A stretch of 32,306 nt of DNA. Source: Chlorobiota bacterium (GTDB taxonomy: Bacteria; Bacteroidota; Ignavibacteria; Ignavibacteriales; Melioribacteraceae). The stretch's first letter is position 1; every line of letters begins with the position of its first letter. The stretch spans positions 2,785 to 35,090 of the forward strand of contig JAADIB010000181.1 of the NCBI GenBank assembly GCA_013151565.1, read 5' to 3'. Both the position numbers and the translations under genes were made by a program. The notes under the pieces are model-generated. The model was not told where the DNA came from and did not search any database. It saw only the letters and a list, made by a program, of their open reading frames with translations. Of this stretch, positions 1 through 8,824 are shown one piece after another.

Positions 1-1394
1 TTGAGTTTGTATGGTTGTCGAGATAATAATAAGCGTCCGGTTGGATGCCCCAAAACATCTGTATGAGGATTTTCAATTGCAGCGATAATTCTATTTGTCA
101 TATCCTCTTCACTTAAATTAAACAATGAATGTACAGAAGCAACAACAAAATCAAAATTAGTCATAAAATCATCGGAATAATCTAATGAACCGTCTTTAAG
201 TATATCGGATTCTATTCCATGAAATATCTCAATATCGATTTGTTTCTTTACATCCTTTATCTCTTCCTTCTGTTTTAATACCCTTTCCTCATTTAATCCA
301 TTTGCATAAAAAGCAGATTTACTATGATCGCATACAGCTAAGTATTCGAACCTCATATTTTTTGCTTCTTCAGACATTTCCAAAAGTGTATTTGCACCAT
401 CTGAAAAATCAGTATGAAAATGCAAAAGACCTTTGATTTCTGATACTTTTAAATCGGAATTACTTCTTAAATTCTCTGGCGCATTAAAATATTCTGCTTC
501 TCTCATCTCCGGGATCACGTAGTTGAGATTAAGAACATTAAATATTTCTTCTTCGTTTTTGTATGCTCCCGATAAATCGTTAATATCCAAATTACTTAAA
601 AATTCATGTGCTCCGGTCGTTTGAAAGAGAACTTTTGGGAAATTTTTGTTGTTACTTAGATATAATTCAATGGGAATTGGTGAATCACTTTCTAAGAGCA
701 ATATACTCAATGAAGTATTCTCTGCTAACATACTGTATTTATAATATATTATAACTTCTTCTTTAAATTTATTTATATTACTAACAGCAATTACAATGCT
801 AATTTTTGATATTATTTCTAAACATCGTCTTATTTCTCCGGATATTTCCGCTTTTTCGACAGAATTCAGTGACATTAATTGTGAAACAACTAATGCTCCC
901 GCATGCTCCGCTCGACTAATATGCATGAATTTACTGTGTTTTCGAATGTTTTGTATTTCTTCTTGAATCTTCTCTTGTGTCTTTTCTGTAAACCCTTTTA
1001 TCGTAACAAGTCTGTTGCTTTTACATGCATTTTCCAATTCATTTATGTTACTAATATTTAATTGTTCATAAAGTACCTTAACTTTCTTAACACCTAGACC
1101 ACGAATTTGTAGAATATCTAGTATTCCACTTGGTATGCTCCCAAGATGCTCCTCATATTCTTTTACAGTACCATTATCCAATAACTCAAATAAGAAGTTT
1201 TGTATTCCTTTACCAATACCTTTTATATTAGTTATTGAACCATCATGAAGCATTTCTTCAAGATCAACATCCAATCTTCGGATCACATTTGCTGCTCCCC
1301 TAAATGCATTTATCTTGAATCGGTTCTCTCCTTTGAATTCCAAAATATCCGCATAATTTTCCAAATATTTTATAGCTTCACTTTTAAATGACAT
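1..1394 (-). CDS. polX: PolX-family protein with PHP domain and degenerate polymerase site (3' end outside window)
   Basis: Family role: bacterial PolX proteins combine a gap-filling DNA polymerase with a PHP metal-dependent 3'-5' exonuclease/phosphoesterase, acting in base-excision repair. The 464 visible codons show helix-hairpin-helix-like segments (IKGIGKGIQNFL near residue 58, IRGLGVKKV near 97), a nucleotidyltransferase-like middle and a C-terminal PHP domain. PHP metal-site motifs are all seen: HFHTDFSDG (about residue 325), CDHSK, FHGIE, ASVHS and GHPTGRLL at the window edge. The polymerase signature, normally of the form GSxRRxxETxxDxD, reads SGEIRRCLEIISKISIVI (residues about 184-201): both catalytic aspartates are replaced by Lys and Ser, and the third is apparently Glu (PIELYL). 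I infer an exonuclease or phosphoesterase that no longer polymerises. It lies 2 nt downstream of the PAP2-like gene in the same operon. Confidence 0.85.
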   Translation of the reverse strand, partial: MSFKSEAIKYLENYADILEFKGENRFKINAFRGAANVIRRLDVDLEEMLHDGSITNIKGIGKGIQNFLFELLDNGTVKEYEEHLGSIPSGILDILQIRGLGVKKVKVLYEQLNISNINELENACKSNRLVTIKGFTEKTQEKIQEEIQNIRKHSKFMHISRAEHAGALVVSQLMSLNSVEKAEISGEIRRCLEIISKISIVIAVSNINKFKEEVIIYYKYSMLAENTSLSILLLESDSPIPIELYLSNNKNFPKVLFQTTGAHEFLSNLDINDLSGAYKNEEEIFNVLNLNYVIPEMREAEYFNAPENLRSNSDLKVSEIKGLLHFHTDFSDGANTLLEMSEEAKNMRFEYLAVCDHSKSAFYANGLNEERVLKQKEEIKDVKKQIDIEIFHGIESDILKDGSLDYSDDFMTNFDFVVASVHSLFNLSEEDMTNRIIAAIENPHTDVLGHPTGRLLLSRQPYKL

Positions 1395-1396
1395 TT

Positions 1397-1981
1397 TTAA
1401 ACTAAATTAAGTGATAAATTCATTAAATAATATGTAACTAAATATCCTACCAGCAGCCCGGCTACAACTTGGTATAAGTCATGTAAATTCTGATACATCC
1501 TTGACCAAGATACAATTATGAGAATAATAGCAAAGTAGAAAGCTGAATTTCCTAATGTAAATACTAAAACAGCAAATGGTATAGCAACTCCAATTGCATG
1601 AGCACTTATTTTCCATCGTTTGTTGATTAGAACTAATATAACAGAAGTTAAAACATACGAAAGCCAAAGCGCTACAATAAAAGGATGCAGTTCAAGAAGC
1701 ATTGACAGCATGGCTCCTAGAACACTTAATCCGATACCTATTAAATAAGGTGTTGTTCTTTCACTTCCAACTGATGCTTCATTATCAATTATTTCCCCTT
1801 TCCACCTTAAATAGAAGAAAACCAATAGCGGGAGAATAAACCCAAAGATCGCTGCAACTGCAATAGTTTGGATCTGTAAAGTTGAATCATCATACACTCG
1901 AAAAGATAAATAAATAAAAATCAGCAATAGATTTAAAGGCGGAATGAATAAGTAAGAGATCAATTTTGCTAGAGTTTTCAT
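1397..1981 (-). CDS. PAP2-superfamily-like integral membrane protein
   Basis: 194 aa, almost entirely hydrophobic, with about five to six predicted membrane segments. It resembles PAP2 (type 2 phosphatidic acid phosphatase) proteins: SRMYQNLHDLYQVVAG near the C-terminus fits the SRxxxxxHxxxD motif, SAHAIG sits where PSGH is expected, and ERTTPY could be the remnant of the KxxxxxxRP motif. The second motif has no serine-glycine-histidine order, so catalytic activity as a lipid phosphatase is uncertain. The start ATG overlaps the dus stop by one base (TGATG), implying translational coupling. The family assignment rests on the last motif and topology. Confidence 0.7.
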   Translation of the reverse strand: MKTLAKLISYLFIPPLNLLLIFIYLSFRVYDDSTLQIQTIAVAAIFGFILPLLVFFYLRWKGEIIDNEASVGSERTTPYLIGIGLSVLGAMLSMLLELHPFIVALWLSYVLTSVILVLINKRWKISAHAIGVAIPFAVLVFTLGNSAFYFAIILIIVSWSRMYQNLHDLYQVVAGLLVGYLVTYYLMNLSLNLV

Positions 1982-2964
1982 CAGTCATCAATATTTTTTA
2001 GTTCTTCAAGATAATTAAGAAGCAGATCTTCAATCGGAGGATATTCAGTAAAAACCATAAGCTGCTGTCTTATTTTTGCAGAATGATGCAAACCTTTTAA
2101 ATACCCTGTATAATACTTACGGAATGGAATAACTGCTTGACGTTCCTCATCTTTGTATTCAATTTCATATTTAAGATGTCTTAAAGCAGTATGTATTCTC
2201 TCATCAGCAGATACTTTCGGCAGCGGTAATCCGGTTTCAATAAGATGTTTTGCTTCTCTGAAAATCCAAGGATGTTGAATTGCACCGCGTGCGATCATAA
2301 CCCCGTCAGCGCCGGTTTCATCAAATGCGCGTTTGGCATCTTCTGCGGTAAATACTCCGCCGTTAAGAACAACCGGAATATTAACCACCTCCTTAATTTG
2401 AGAGATATACGACCAGTCTGCTTCTCCCGAATGTCCTTGCCTGCTTGTCCTGCAATGAATCGTGAGCGCTCTAGCTCCAACATTTTCCAATCTTTTAGCC
2501 ACATCGCAAATAATAATTGAATCTGAATCCCAACCGATCCTTGTTTTAACAGTGACAGGCTTATCAACAGCTTTTACAATAGCTTCAACCATTCTTTCCA
2601 TGTAGTCGGGATCTTTTAATAGACCAGAACCAGCGCCTCTCTTAACTACTTTCCTCACCCAGCATCCGGCATTGATATCAATAATATCGGGATTCATCTG
2701 TTCGGACATCTTTGCCGCTTCAACCATTGACTCAATATCAGCGCCGTATATTTGTATTCCAACCGGTTTTTCTTCTTCGGTAATGATCATCTTCTTTGCG
2801 GTTTTTTTATTGTTTCTTATGAGTCCATCCGAATTAACGAATTCTGTATAAACAATATCAGCACCCATTTCCTTGCACAGTTTTCTAAAACCGATTCCGG
2901 TTACATCTTCCATAGGAGCCAGCAGCAAAGGTTTATTTAACTTTATGTTATTTATCTCAAACAT
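1981..2964 (-). CDS. dus: tRNA-dihydrouridine synthase, DusB-type
   Basis: Flavoprotein that reduces uridine to dihydrouridine in tRNA D-loops using NADPH. The 327-aa length is normal for the family. TIM-barrel motifs appear in order: LAPMEDVTG (FMN), IQIYGAD, INAGCW (catalytic Cys101), VKTRIGWD (Lys contacting FMN), TIHCRT, VVLNGGV and MIARGAIQHPWIF (FMN phosphate). The usual GCP around the catalytic cysteine is GCW here; I recall this variant from Bacteroidota Dus proteins, so it is probably lineage-typical rather than damaging. The start codon lies inside the end of the MFS gene (8-nt overlap) and the stop overlaps the PAP2-like start. Confidence 0.93.
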   Translation of the reverse strand: MFEINNIKLNKPLLLAPMEDVTGIGFRKLCKEMGADIVYTEFVNSDGLIRNNKKTAKKMIITEEEKPVGIQIYGADIESMVEAAKMSEQMNPDIIDINAGCWVRKVVKRGAGSGLLKDPDYMERMVEAIVKAVDKPVTVKTRIGWDSDSIIICDVAKRLENVGARALTIHCRTSRQGHSGEADWSYISQIKEVVNIPVVLNGGVFTAEDAKRAFDETGADGVMIARGAIQHPWIFREAKHLIETGLPLPKVSADERIHTALRHLKYEIEYKDEERQAVIPFRKYYTGYLKGLHHSAKIRQQLMVFTEYPPIEDLLLNYLEELKNIDD

Positions 2965-4153
2965 TTGAAACTATCTTCTTTTTATCTGAATTAAGAAAAT
3001 AAATTGTAATAATCAATGTAAAAAAAGTAAATACTGCCCCAGTAATGAAGGGCCATTCGTATCCCAAATATTGAAAAGCGAATCCTCCCCATAGAGGACC
3101 GAGTACACGCGCCATGGAGGCAATGGATTGATTAAGACCAAGGATCCTTCCTTGACTAGCTTGCGGCGAATATTTTGATATTATGCTTAATATCATTGGC
3201 TGAAGAATTCCTGTACCAATAGCTAAAAGTCCCGAGATGATCGCCACACCGGTAAAATTAATTCCATATGGAAGTAACCCGAGACTAACCATTAGAAAAA
3301 TTAAACCAATGATGATCAAACTTTTATCGCTTATGAACTTTTCCATTCTTTTTAGAAAAGCTCCTTGTACAATAGCACCAACTATGCCGATTATACCAAA
3401 CAAATAGCCGTTTTCTCTATCGGTAAATCCATAATGTTTCTGACCTAAAAGAGCAAAAGTTCCGTAAATATTTGCCACTGCAAAAATAATTATGAAAAAT
3501 AATGCTATAAAGAATGCAACATTCGGAGTATTTTTTATTTCCAAAAGATCATCTTTTTTAATTAAAGAGTAATCAAACCCTTTAAGCGGTTTTTTCACTT
3601 TTAATGATTCCGGCAGAAAAAACAAAGCAAATAAGAATGCCATCGAAGAAAATCCTGCACTTGCAAAGCCAACATACTCGTAACCGAACTCTGCAATTAT
3701 GCCGCCGAATATTGGACCAAAGACAAAGCCGAGTCCAAATGCAGCACCGATTATTCCCATTCCTTTAGCTCTATTAGATTTATCCGTTATATCAGCAATA
3801 TATGCTTGTGCGGCTCCTACATTACTGCCGCCAATACCTGCAAGTAATCTAGTAGATAGAAGGACAATGAACGTTGTAGAGAAACTGAAAATAATATAAG
3901 AAATTATTGTTGTTATTAAAGATATCAATATCACCGGTCTTCTGCCGATCCTATCCGATATTTTTCCAATAATGGGATTAAAAATAAACTGCATTAATGA
4001 ATAGCTTGCAACAATAATTCCTATTCCAAAGTCAGAAATACCGATAACATTGCTGGCAAAAGTCGGAAGTATGGGAATTAAAATCCCAAATCCTAGCAGG
4101 TCTATAAAAACAGTCAGAAAAATTACCGCAAGCGAAGCTTTGTGTTTACTCAT
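2957..4153 (-). CDS. MFS transporter, TetA/TCR-like drug:H+ antiporter subfamily
   Basis: 398-aa inner-membrane protein with about twelve hydrophobic segments. The loop between TM2 and TM3 carries the MFS motif A, GKISDRIGRRPV (about residues 62-73). TM5 has the glycine-rich GAAFGLGFVFGPIFGG pattern (motif C) typical of 12-TM/14-TM drug:proton antiporters. SQGRILGLNQSIASMARVLGP in the second half is shared with tetracycline/multidrug exporters of this group. Substrate cannot be read from sequence. It is first in the MFS-dus-PAP2-polX operon, with a TATATTTG element 32 bp upstream of the start. Confidence 0.9.
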   Translation of the reverse strand: MSKHKASLAVIFLTVFIDLLGFGILIPILPTFASNVIGISDFGIGIIVASYSLMQFIFNPIIGKISDRIGRRPVILISLITTIISYIIFSFSTTFIVLLSTRLLAGIGGSNVGAAQAYIADITDKSNRAKGMGIIGAAFGLGFVFGPIFGGIIAEFGYEYVGFASAGFSSMAFLFALFFLPESLKVKKPLKGFDYSLIKKDDLLEIKNTPNVAFFIALFFIIIFAVANIYGTFALLGQKHYGFTDRENGYLFGIIGIVGAIVQGAFLKRMEKFISDKSLIIIGLIFLMVSLGLLPYGINFTGVAIISGLLAIGTGILQPMILSIISKYSPQASQGRILGLNQSIASMARVLGPLWGGFAFQYLGYEWPFITGAVFTFFTLIITIYFLNSDKKKIVSNV

Positions 4154-4184
4154 TCCAGAACAATTCAGTTAGTTTATCAACTTG

Positions 4185-4192
4185 CAAATATA
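4185..4192 (-). promoter_or_regulatory. candidate Bacteroidota -7 element for the MFS-dus-PAP2-polX operon
   Basis: The minus strand reads TATATTTG here, matching TAnnTTTG. The upstream TTTG element is poor: ATTG at a 17-bp spacing, or AAAT at 19 bp. The predicted leader would be only about 25 nt. The -7 box is clear and the full promoter is tentative. Confidence 0.45.
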
Positions 4193-4221
4193 ATAAATTT
4201 TAATGGGAGCAATTTGATTAG

Positions 4222-5511
4222 TTAATCTTCTTGCTCAAAGAATTGCAACGAATCTGCTTTAACGGTAAGGTTTTTTGGATAGTCAACTTTGTAGGGAATT
4301 TTAGCTATAAAAGCTCTAAACTTTGCTTGTTCAAATTCCCATTTTCTATAAGCGCTTTTGTCAATAGAATCCAAAACTATGCGCTTTGTTCTGCTTTCCA
4401 TTAACTCCTTTGTATCATTATAGCACTGCAGCATTAGTTCTTTATCTTCTTTTGTAAAATATGATGGGTAAGAATTATTAGCTGCAATATCAGACGGCAG
4501 TATTAGATACTCTAATCCCCAATTTGTAACTCCTTTAAAAACCCAGATCGGGAGATAGCGAACTGCATCAAGTTTAATTGTATTAGTCTTAAAATCTTTT
4601 GTTACACTGAAATTTAGAACCGTCCCTCCGTCTGAATATCTCCATCTTTGATTAGATATAAAATTACCGAGTGAGAAGGCAACAAAGCCTGTATCAATAT
4701 TTGCATTTGCAGTTTTGTAAAGTTCAACAGGCTGCAAAGTGTGAGGATGTGATCCTAAAATTATATCCGCTCCATATTCAATTGTTTTGTTAACAATATT
4801 CCTTTGATAGCTGTTCTCTGTCCTCGCATATTCCCTTCCAAAATGGAAATATACAATAACTAAATCTGCTCCTTTTGATTTAGTTTTATCAATATCTTGC
4901 TTAATTAACTCAGGGTCTATCCTGTTTACGAGAAATTTATTCTTTGCTGGTATCCTATATAAATTGACGCCATAAGTATATGAAAGTAATGCGAACTTCA
5001 AGCCTGATTGCTCAAAGAGCTGAACTGAATCTCTCGCCTCTTGGGATTTGTAAGTGCCGGTATTTTGCATCCCGTTTTTTCTGATAAAATCTATCGTATT
5101 AATAACACCTTTTTTTTGATGGTCATAAGAATGATTGTTGCCAGTAACCATAATATCAAAACCGGCATATTTTAAACCTTTCAGAAAATCTTCCGGTGTG
5201 TTAAATACAGGATATCCGGAGTATTCAATATCACTTCCGGCAACAACAGTTTCAAGATTACCAATTATAACATCAGAGTTATCAAAATATCTTTTGATTT
5301 CTCTGTAAACCGGTTTAAAGTCATAAGTTGAATCTTCACGAATTGCATAATTAAATTGAGTGGAATGACACATAACATCACCAACAACACTAAAAGTAAC
5401 GGTTACGGATGAATCCCCACTAACATTATTCATAGAGAGTTGTTGAGAAAAAACAAAACTTGAACACGAGAGGAAAACCAAAGAGATAATATTAAAAAAC
5501 TGCTTATTCAT
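4222..5511 (-). CDS. CapA/PgsA-like secreted metallophosphoesterase-fold protein
   Basis: Member of the CapA (poly-gamma-glutamate/capsule synthesis accessory) family, which has a calcineurin-like phosphoesterase fold. Motifs: VVGDVMCHS near the N-terminus, GNLETVVAG, TGNNHSYDH, GSHPHTLQPVE and FSLGNFI, covering the expected metal-site Asp, Asn and His residues. I chose the ATG at 5511 rather than 5535 because it gives a standard signal peptide (MNKQFFNIISLVFLSCSSFVFS) and because a terminator hairpin starts only about 10 bp from the 5535 ATG; the longer form adds eight residues. No capBC/pgsBC genes are adjacent, so a role in polyglutamate export is not supported; a generic periplasmic or surface role is likelier. 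Confidence 0.85.
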   Translation of the reverse strand: MNKQFFNIISLVFLSCSSFVFSQQLSMNNVSGDSSVTVTFSVVGDVMCHSTQFNYAIREDSTYDFKPVYREIKRYFDNSDVIIGNLETVVAGSDIEYSGYPVFNTPEDFLKGLKYAGFDIMVTGNNHSYDHQKKGVINTIDFIRKNGMQNTGTYKSQEARDSVQLFEQSGLKFALLSYTYGVNLYRIPAKNKFLVNRIDPELIKQDIDKTKSKGADLVIVYFHFGREYARTENSYQRNIVNKTIEYGADIILGSHPHTLQPVELYKTANANIDTGFVAFSLGNFISNQRWRYSDGGTVLNFSVTKDFKTNTIKLDAVRYLPIWVFKGVTNWGLEYLILPSDIAANNSYPSYFTKEDKELMLQCYNDTKELMESRTKRIVLDSIDKSAYRKWEFEQAKFRAFIAKIPYKVDYPKNLTVKADSLQFFEQED

Positions 5512-5545
5512 ATAACGTTTATTCTTTACTTTCATTCATAGAGTA

Positions 5546-5579
5546 AAGCCGCCAAGATCATCTAAGATCTTGACGGCTT
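5546..5579 (-). terminator. intrinsic terminator-like hairpin after the Hc1 gene
   Basis: 14-nt arms (5546-5559 and 5566-5579) around a 6-nt loop. The single non-pairing position on the plus strand (C/A) becomes G-U in RNA made from the minus strand, so a fully paired stem forms only in minus-strand RNA. The tail after the stem is short (TTTA). It lies about 33 bp past the Hc1 stop and just upstream of capA, so it likely separates the two transcription units. Confidence 0.65.
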
Positions 5580-5611
5580 AAACTTCAAGAATTTAGAAAA
5601 ATAGTAATTTG

Positions 5612-5800
5612 TTAACTATCTTTTCTTTCTGATTTGATTTGTTGAATTTCATTTCTCATATCTTGAGCTTTTTTCTTCAATTCGCTCAATCCTTTACGAA
5701 TACGGGTACCAGCAGCTGCTTGTCCTTTTTCATAAAATTTTTGAACATCTGTTTCCATACTTTTAAGATGGTCCAACAAATCTTGGTATGATTGACTCAT
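5612..5800 (-). CDS. histone H1-like Hc1-family protein
   Basis: 62-aa highly charged helical protein that resembles the Hc1 family of small bacterial histone H1-like proteins, including the FYEKGQAAAGTRIRKGLSELKK block at residues 22-43 that I recognise from Bacteroidota members. In chlamydiae such proteins condense DNA; the function in free-living bacteria is less settled. It has the strongest ribosome binding site in the window (AGAAGGAGG, about 6 nt before the ATG), suggesting high expression. It follows the Fe-S oxidoreductase by 34 bp and precedes a terminator hairpin. Confidence 0.8.
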   Translation of the reverse strand: MSQSYQDLLDHLKSMETDVQKFYEKGQAAAGTRIRKGLSELKKKAQDMRNEIQQIKSERKDS

Positions 5801-5834
5801 GAATGCCTCCTTCTGTTTGTGAATAAACTGTTAA

Positions 5835-7841
5835 TTATTGTATATGTTCGAGAACTATCTCAGCAATATCTTTAACTTCCACTTCCTCGTTTTTCCCCAG
5901 AGTCTTAACTCCGTCACTCAGCATCGTCATGCAAAACGGACATGCCGAGGCAATAGTATCTGCGCCGGTCTCAATAGCTTCTTTAGTTCGTACTTCGTTA
6001 ATACGTTCACCTTCTGTTTCTTCCATGAACATTCTTCCGCCGCCGGCTCCGCAGCAAAATCCATTATTAAAAGAACGATCCATTTCAACCAGTTCTAATC
6101 CGTCAATTGCTTTTATGGAAGCTCTTGGCTGATCGTAAATAGAATTATATCTCCCTAGGTAACAAGAATCGTGATAAGTGATTTTATTTGAATTCTCATC
6201 ATTTTTAAGAGAAATTTTATTTTCCTGTATTAGTTTATCAATAAATTCTGAATGATGCAATATTTTAAATTCGCCGCCCAATTTTGGATACTCATTTTTT
6301 AGTGAATTAAAGCAGTGCGGACAAGCTGTAACAATCTCTTTTACGCCGTATTTATTGAGCATTTCGATGTTTTCCATCATTAATGTTTGCGCTAAATACT
6401 CGTTGCCAAGCCTACGGGCAGTATCACCATTGCACTTCTCTTCATTACCCAATATCCTAAAATTTACACCCGCTTTCTGCATTATTGTTGCAAAAGCTTG
6501 AGATACCTTCTGATATCGCTGATCGAATGAGCCTGCACATCCAACCCAAAATAAAATTTCACCATCCGAATCTTCGCTCATTGTTTTTATATCAAGTCCT
6601 TCTGCCCAATTTACTCTATCTTGCGAATTGAATGCCCACGGGTTAAAATTAGTTTCAAGATTTTTAAATGTTGTTATCAGTTCACTTGGGAAATCACTTT
6701 CCATCATAACTTTATCCTGACGCATATGCAGAATATCAACTAACGGTTCGTTACCGACAGGACATGCGTATACACAAAAATTACAGCTTGTACAAGCCCA
6801 TAGAGCGTTATCAGTCAACAAAAGACCCTTAAGAGGAACTTCTGCTCCGTCAATGAATGATTGACCATGAGAATTGAAATAATATCGTTTATTGATCTCT
6901 ATTGCCGATGGCGATAATTCTTTACCGGTTTGATATGCCGGACAGTTATCCTGGCATCTATTGCACATGATACAAGAATATGCATCCAATAAAGACTTTT
7001 GCGGAAGATGTTCCATATTACCAACGCCAAACTGCTCTATCGATTCATCTTCAAAATTGAGTGGTTTTATTGTTCCTTTATTAGGTCGGTCATCGGGAAC
7101 CATATAATTGATCGGAGCCATAAAAAGATGAGCGTGTTTTGACAATGGGAAATAAGGTATAAACGCCAAAATTGCTCCAAGCGCTATCCACCAGCTTATA
7201 TGTTCTCCCAGAACTAATTGATTTGCCGATAGACCTTGCCAAAGCGCAGAGAAAATGGTTGCTAATGGTTGAGCCGCATCGCCGCCATTTTGCGCAACTG
7301 CAAATGATGCTCCTACAAACCTAGCCCCTACATGGATCATAATAAAAAGTCCTACGATCAAGGAATCTCTGCGGACTCCTTTTTTTACATCGTCCGTTAT
7401 ATGTACAGGCGGTTTTATAATTAATTTTTCTTCATTAAAAATAAACCGACGGACTAGCAAATAGAAAACACCCAGAAATACCAGCACGCTAAAAACATCG
7501 ACAAATAATCGATAGATAAATCCCACAGCACTGTTGGGGAAAAATTCAAATCCGGGAACATACCCTGCTATTACATCAAATAAATTTACCAGAATATAAA
7601 TTGTAAATCCCCAAGCTACCAGCGCATGAATGAAGCCTACTATTGGTCTTGTTGTGAAAAGTGTCTGTTGGGTTAAGAGTATTTTCAAACCTTTGGGAAA
7701 ATTTTTAAGCGTCTCCTTCCAAGGAATCGGGTCTGTTCCACGATCTATAATTTTGAACATCCTGGAAAAGGTTTTATAAGAAAGGACTAATGAAACTATT
7801 ACTAATACAATAAAGATTATTTTTTCAGCAAGTGTCAGCAT
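5835..7841 (-). CDS. membrane Fe-S oxidoreductase, EtfAB:menaquinone oxidoreductase (EMO/FadF)-like
   Basis: 668 aa. The N-terminal ~245 residues form NarI-like membrane helices with several histidines that could ligate heme b (HALVAWG, HVGARF, HISWW, HAHLF). Two 4Fe-4S ferredoxin motifs follow: CIMCNRCQDNCP (about 291-301) and CTSCNFCVYACP (about 351-361). Two HdrD-type CCG domains come last: the first with GCAGSFDQR, KCNGDTARRLGNE and CPHC, the second with SCYLGR, CCGAGGGRMFMEE and CPFC. This architecture is that of FadF/EMO, which passes electrons from electron-transferring flavoprotein to menaquinone during fatty-acid oxidation. No etfAB gene is in the window. ATG at 7841 is preferred over GTG at 7844 because AAGGA sits 8 nt upstream. 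Confidence 0.85.
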   Translation of the reverse strand: MLTLAEKIIFIVLVIVSLVLSYKTFSRMFKIIDRGTDPIPWKETLKNFPKGLKILLTQQTLFTTRPIVGFIHALVAWGFTIYILVNLFDVIAGYVPGFEFFPNSAVGFIYRLFVDVFSVLVFLGVFYLLVRRFIFNEEKLIIKPPVHITDDVKKGVRRDSLIVGLFIMIHVGARFVGASFAVAQNGGDAAQPLATIFSALWQGLSANQLVLGEHISWWIALGAILAFIPYFPLSKHAHLFMAPINYMVPDDRPNKGTIKPLNFEDESIEQFGVGNMEHLPQKSLLDAYSCIMCNRCQDNCPAYQTGKELSPSAIEINKRYYFNSHGQSFIDGAEVPLKGLLLTDNALWACTSCNFCVYACPVGNEPLVDILHMRQDKVMMESDFPSELITTFKNLETNFNPWAFNSQDRVNWAEGLDIKTMSEDSDGEILFWVGCAGSFDQRYQKVSQAFATIMQKAGVNFRILGNEEKCNGDTARRLGNEYLAQTLMMENIEMLNKYGVKEIVTACPHCFNSLKNEYPKLGGEFKILHHSEFIDKLIQENKISLKNDENSNKITYHDSCYLGRYNSIYDQPRASIKAIDGLELVEMDRSFNNGFCCGAGGGRMFMEETEGERINEVRTKEAIETGADTIASACPFCMTMLSDGVKTLGKNEEVEVKDIAEIVLEHIQ

Positions 7842-7878
7842 CACATTTTTCCTTTATTAAATTTGCGGATATTATATT

Positions 7879-8709
7879 CTACATTTTACTCTTAAAGAAT
7901 TGTCCGGTTTTTATTAATAGCTTATCAAATTTTTCGTTTGTACCTGCAAATGGATGGACACATCCAAAAGTATGACCTGTATTTTCGATTGGGAATAATT
8001 CAGTTATCGACTTATCGGAATGTTCGTATAGTTCTTCCGCTTCTTTAAATTTAACAGCAAGGTCCTCCTTACCATGCGCTATCAAAAGAGGAATGCCTAA
8101 ATTTGCTGCAGCCTTAGTTATGTTGAGCTTGTCATCCTTATTCGCTTCCAAATCATTAAGTAGAGAAACATTCAATCTCATTTCTTGTTTTGTCCGCGAA
8201 TTCATCACAGCGAAATATCCTTTTTTTCTCCACTCAATTTTTTGCCGTTCTGAGTAACGATCAAGATTAGAAACACTCGACCAAGTTACAACAGCAGTAA
8301 TTCTATCTAGGTTTAAAGCAGTAAGTAAAGCGATCGCTCCTCCTCTGCTGTGACCTAACAATCCAATTTTAGGATTATTCACTTCTCCGAAAAAATTCTC
8401 TCTATATGCTTTTACAATTTCAGTTAATTCTTCAATTTCTAATGAAAATGTATTTTCAGCAAATTTTTCCAACTCGGTAAATTCTAATTTATTTGAACCG
8501 ATTCCGTTGTGTGAAAAATTAAATGTAATAACATAATACCCAAGGTTGGATAAATATTCAGCCGTGTATGGGAAGAATCCCCAATCTTTAAATCCCTTGA
8601 AACCATGTGTAATTATAATACAGGAATTATTCGAAATGTTCTCATTCCCGTAACTTGTGATTGAGATCACATTCCCACTAGAGGTTGTGTAGGAGTAATT
8701 TTCTCTCAT
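7879..8709 (-). CDS. alpha/beta hydrolase
   Basis: 276 aa from ATG 8709. Alpha/beta-hydrolase fold: oxyanion region THGFKGFKDWGFFP, nucleophile elbow GHSRGG (Ser), acid Asp in AHGKEDLAVKF, and catalytic His in ENTGHTFG. No signal peptide, so cytoplasmic. It resembles dienelactone hydrolase/acylaminoacyl-peptidase-like esterases; the substrate is unknown. A TTG start at 8745 would add 12 residues, but that TTG is part of a TTGACT box that looks like a -35 element, so the ATG is preferred. It probably heads the operon with the EMO-like and Hc1 genes, because only about 37 bp separate it from the oxidoreductase. Confidence 0.8.
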   Translation of the reverse strand: MRENYSYTTSSGNVISITSYGNENISNNSCIIITHGFKGFKDWGFFPYTAEYLSNLGYYVITFNFSHNGIGSNKLEFTELEKFAENTFSLEIEELTEIVKAYRENFFGEVNNPKIGLLGHSRGGAIALLTALNLDRITAVVTWSSVSNLDRYSERQKIEWRKKGYFAVMNSRTKQEMRLNVSLLNDLEANKDDKLNITKAAANLGIPLLIAHGKEDLAVKFKEAEELYEHSDKSITELFPIENTGHTFGCVHPFAGTNEKFDKLLIKTGQFFKSKM

Positions 8710-8716
8710 AAATGTA

Positions 8717-8745
8717 AATATGTCGATTCTGGACAATAAAGTCAA
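8717..8745 (-). promoter_or_regulatory. possible sigma70-like promoter giving a short leader for the alpha/beta hydrolase
   Basis: On the minus strand TTGACT (8745-8740), a 17-bp spacer and CATATT (8722-8717) precede the ATG at 8709 by about 7 bp. If used, the mRNA would be nearly leaderless. It does not match the Bacteroidota consensus seen elsewhere in the window, so this is tentative. Confidence 0.3.
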
Positions 8746-8791
8746 GAATTTATCATCTGCGTATTGTTAACCAGAATAGCACACAGATTTA

Positions 8792-8818
8792 ACTGATGCA
8801 ACGGATTTGCACAGATAA
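8792..8818 (-). repeat. dispersed ATCTGTG-type repeat, copy 1
   Basis: The reverse complement matches 12489-12515 at 24 of 27 positions, all differences being transitions. The inverted second copy lies on the other side of the hisA-like to methyltransferase block. Confidence 0.7.
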
Positions 8819-8824
8819 TTTTTC

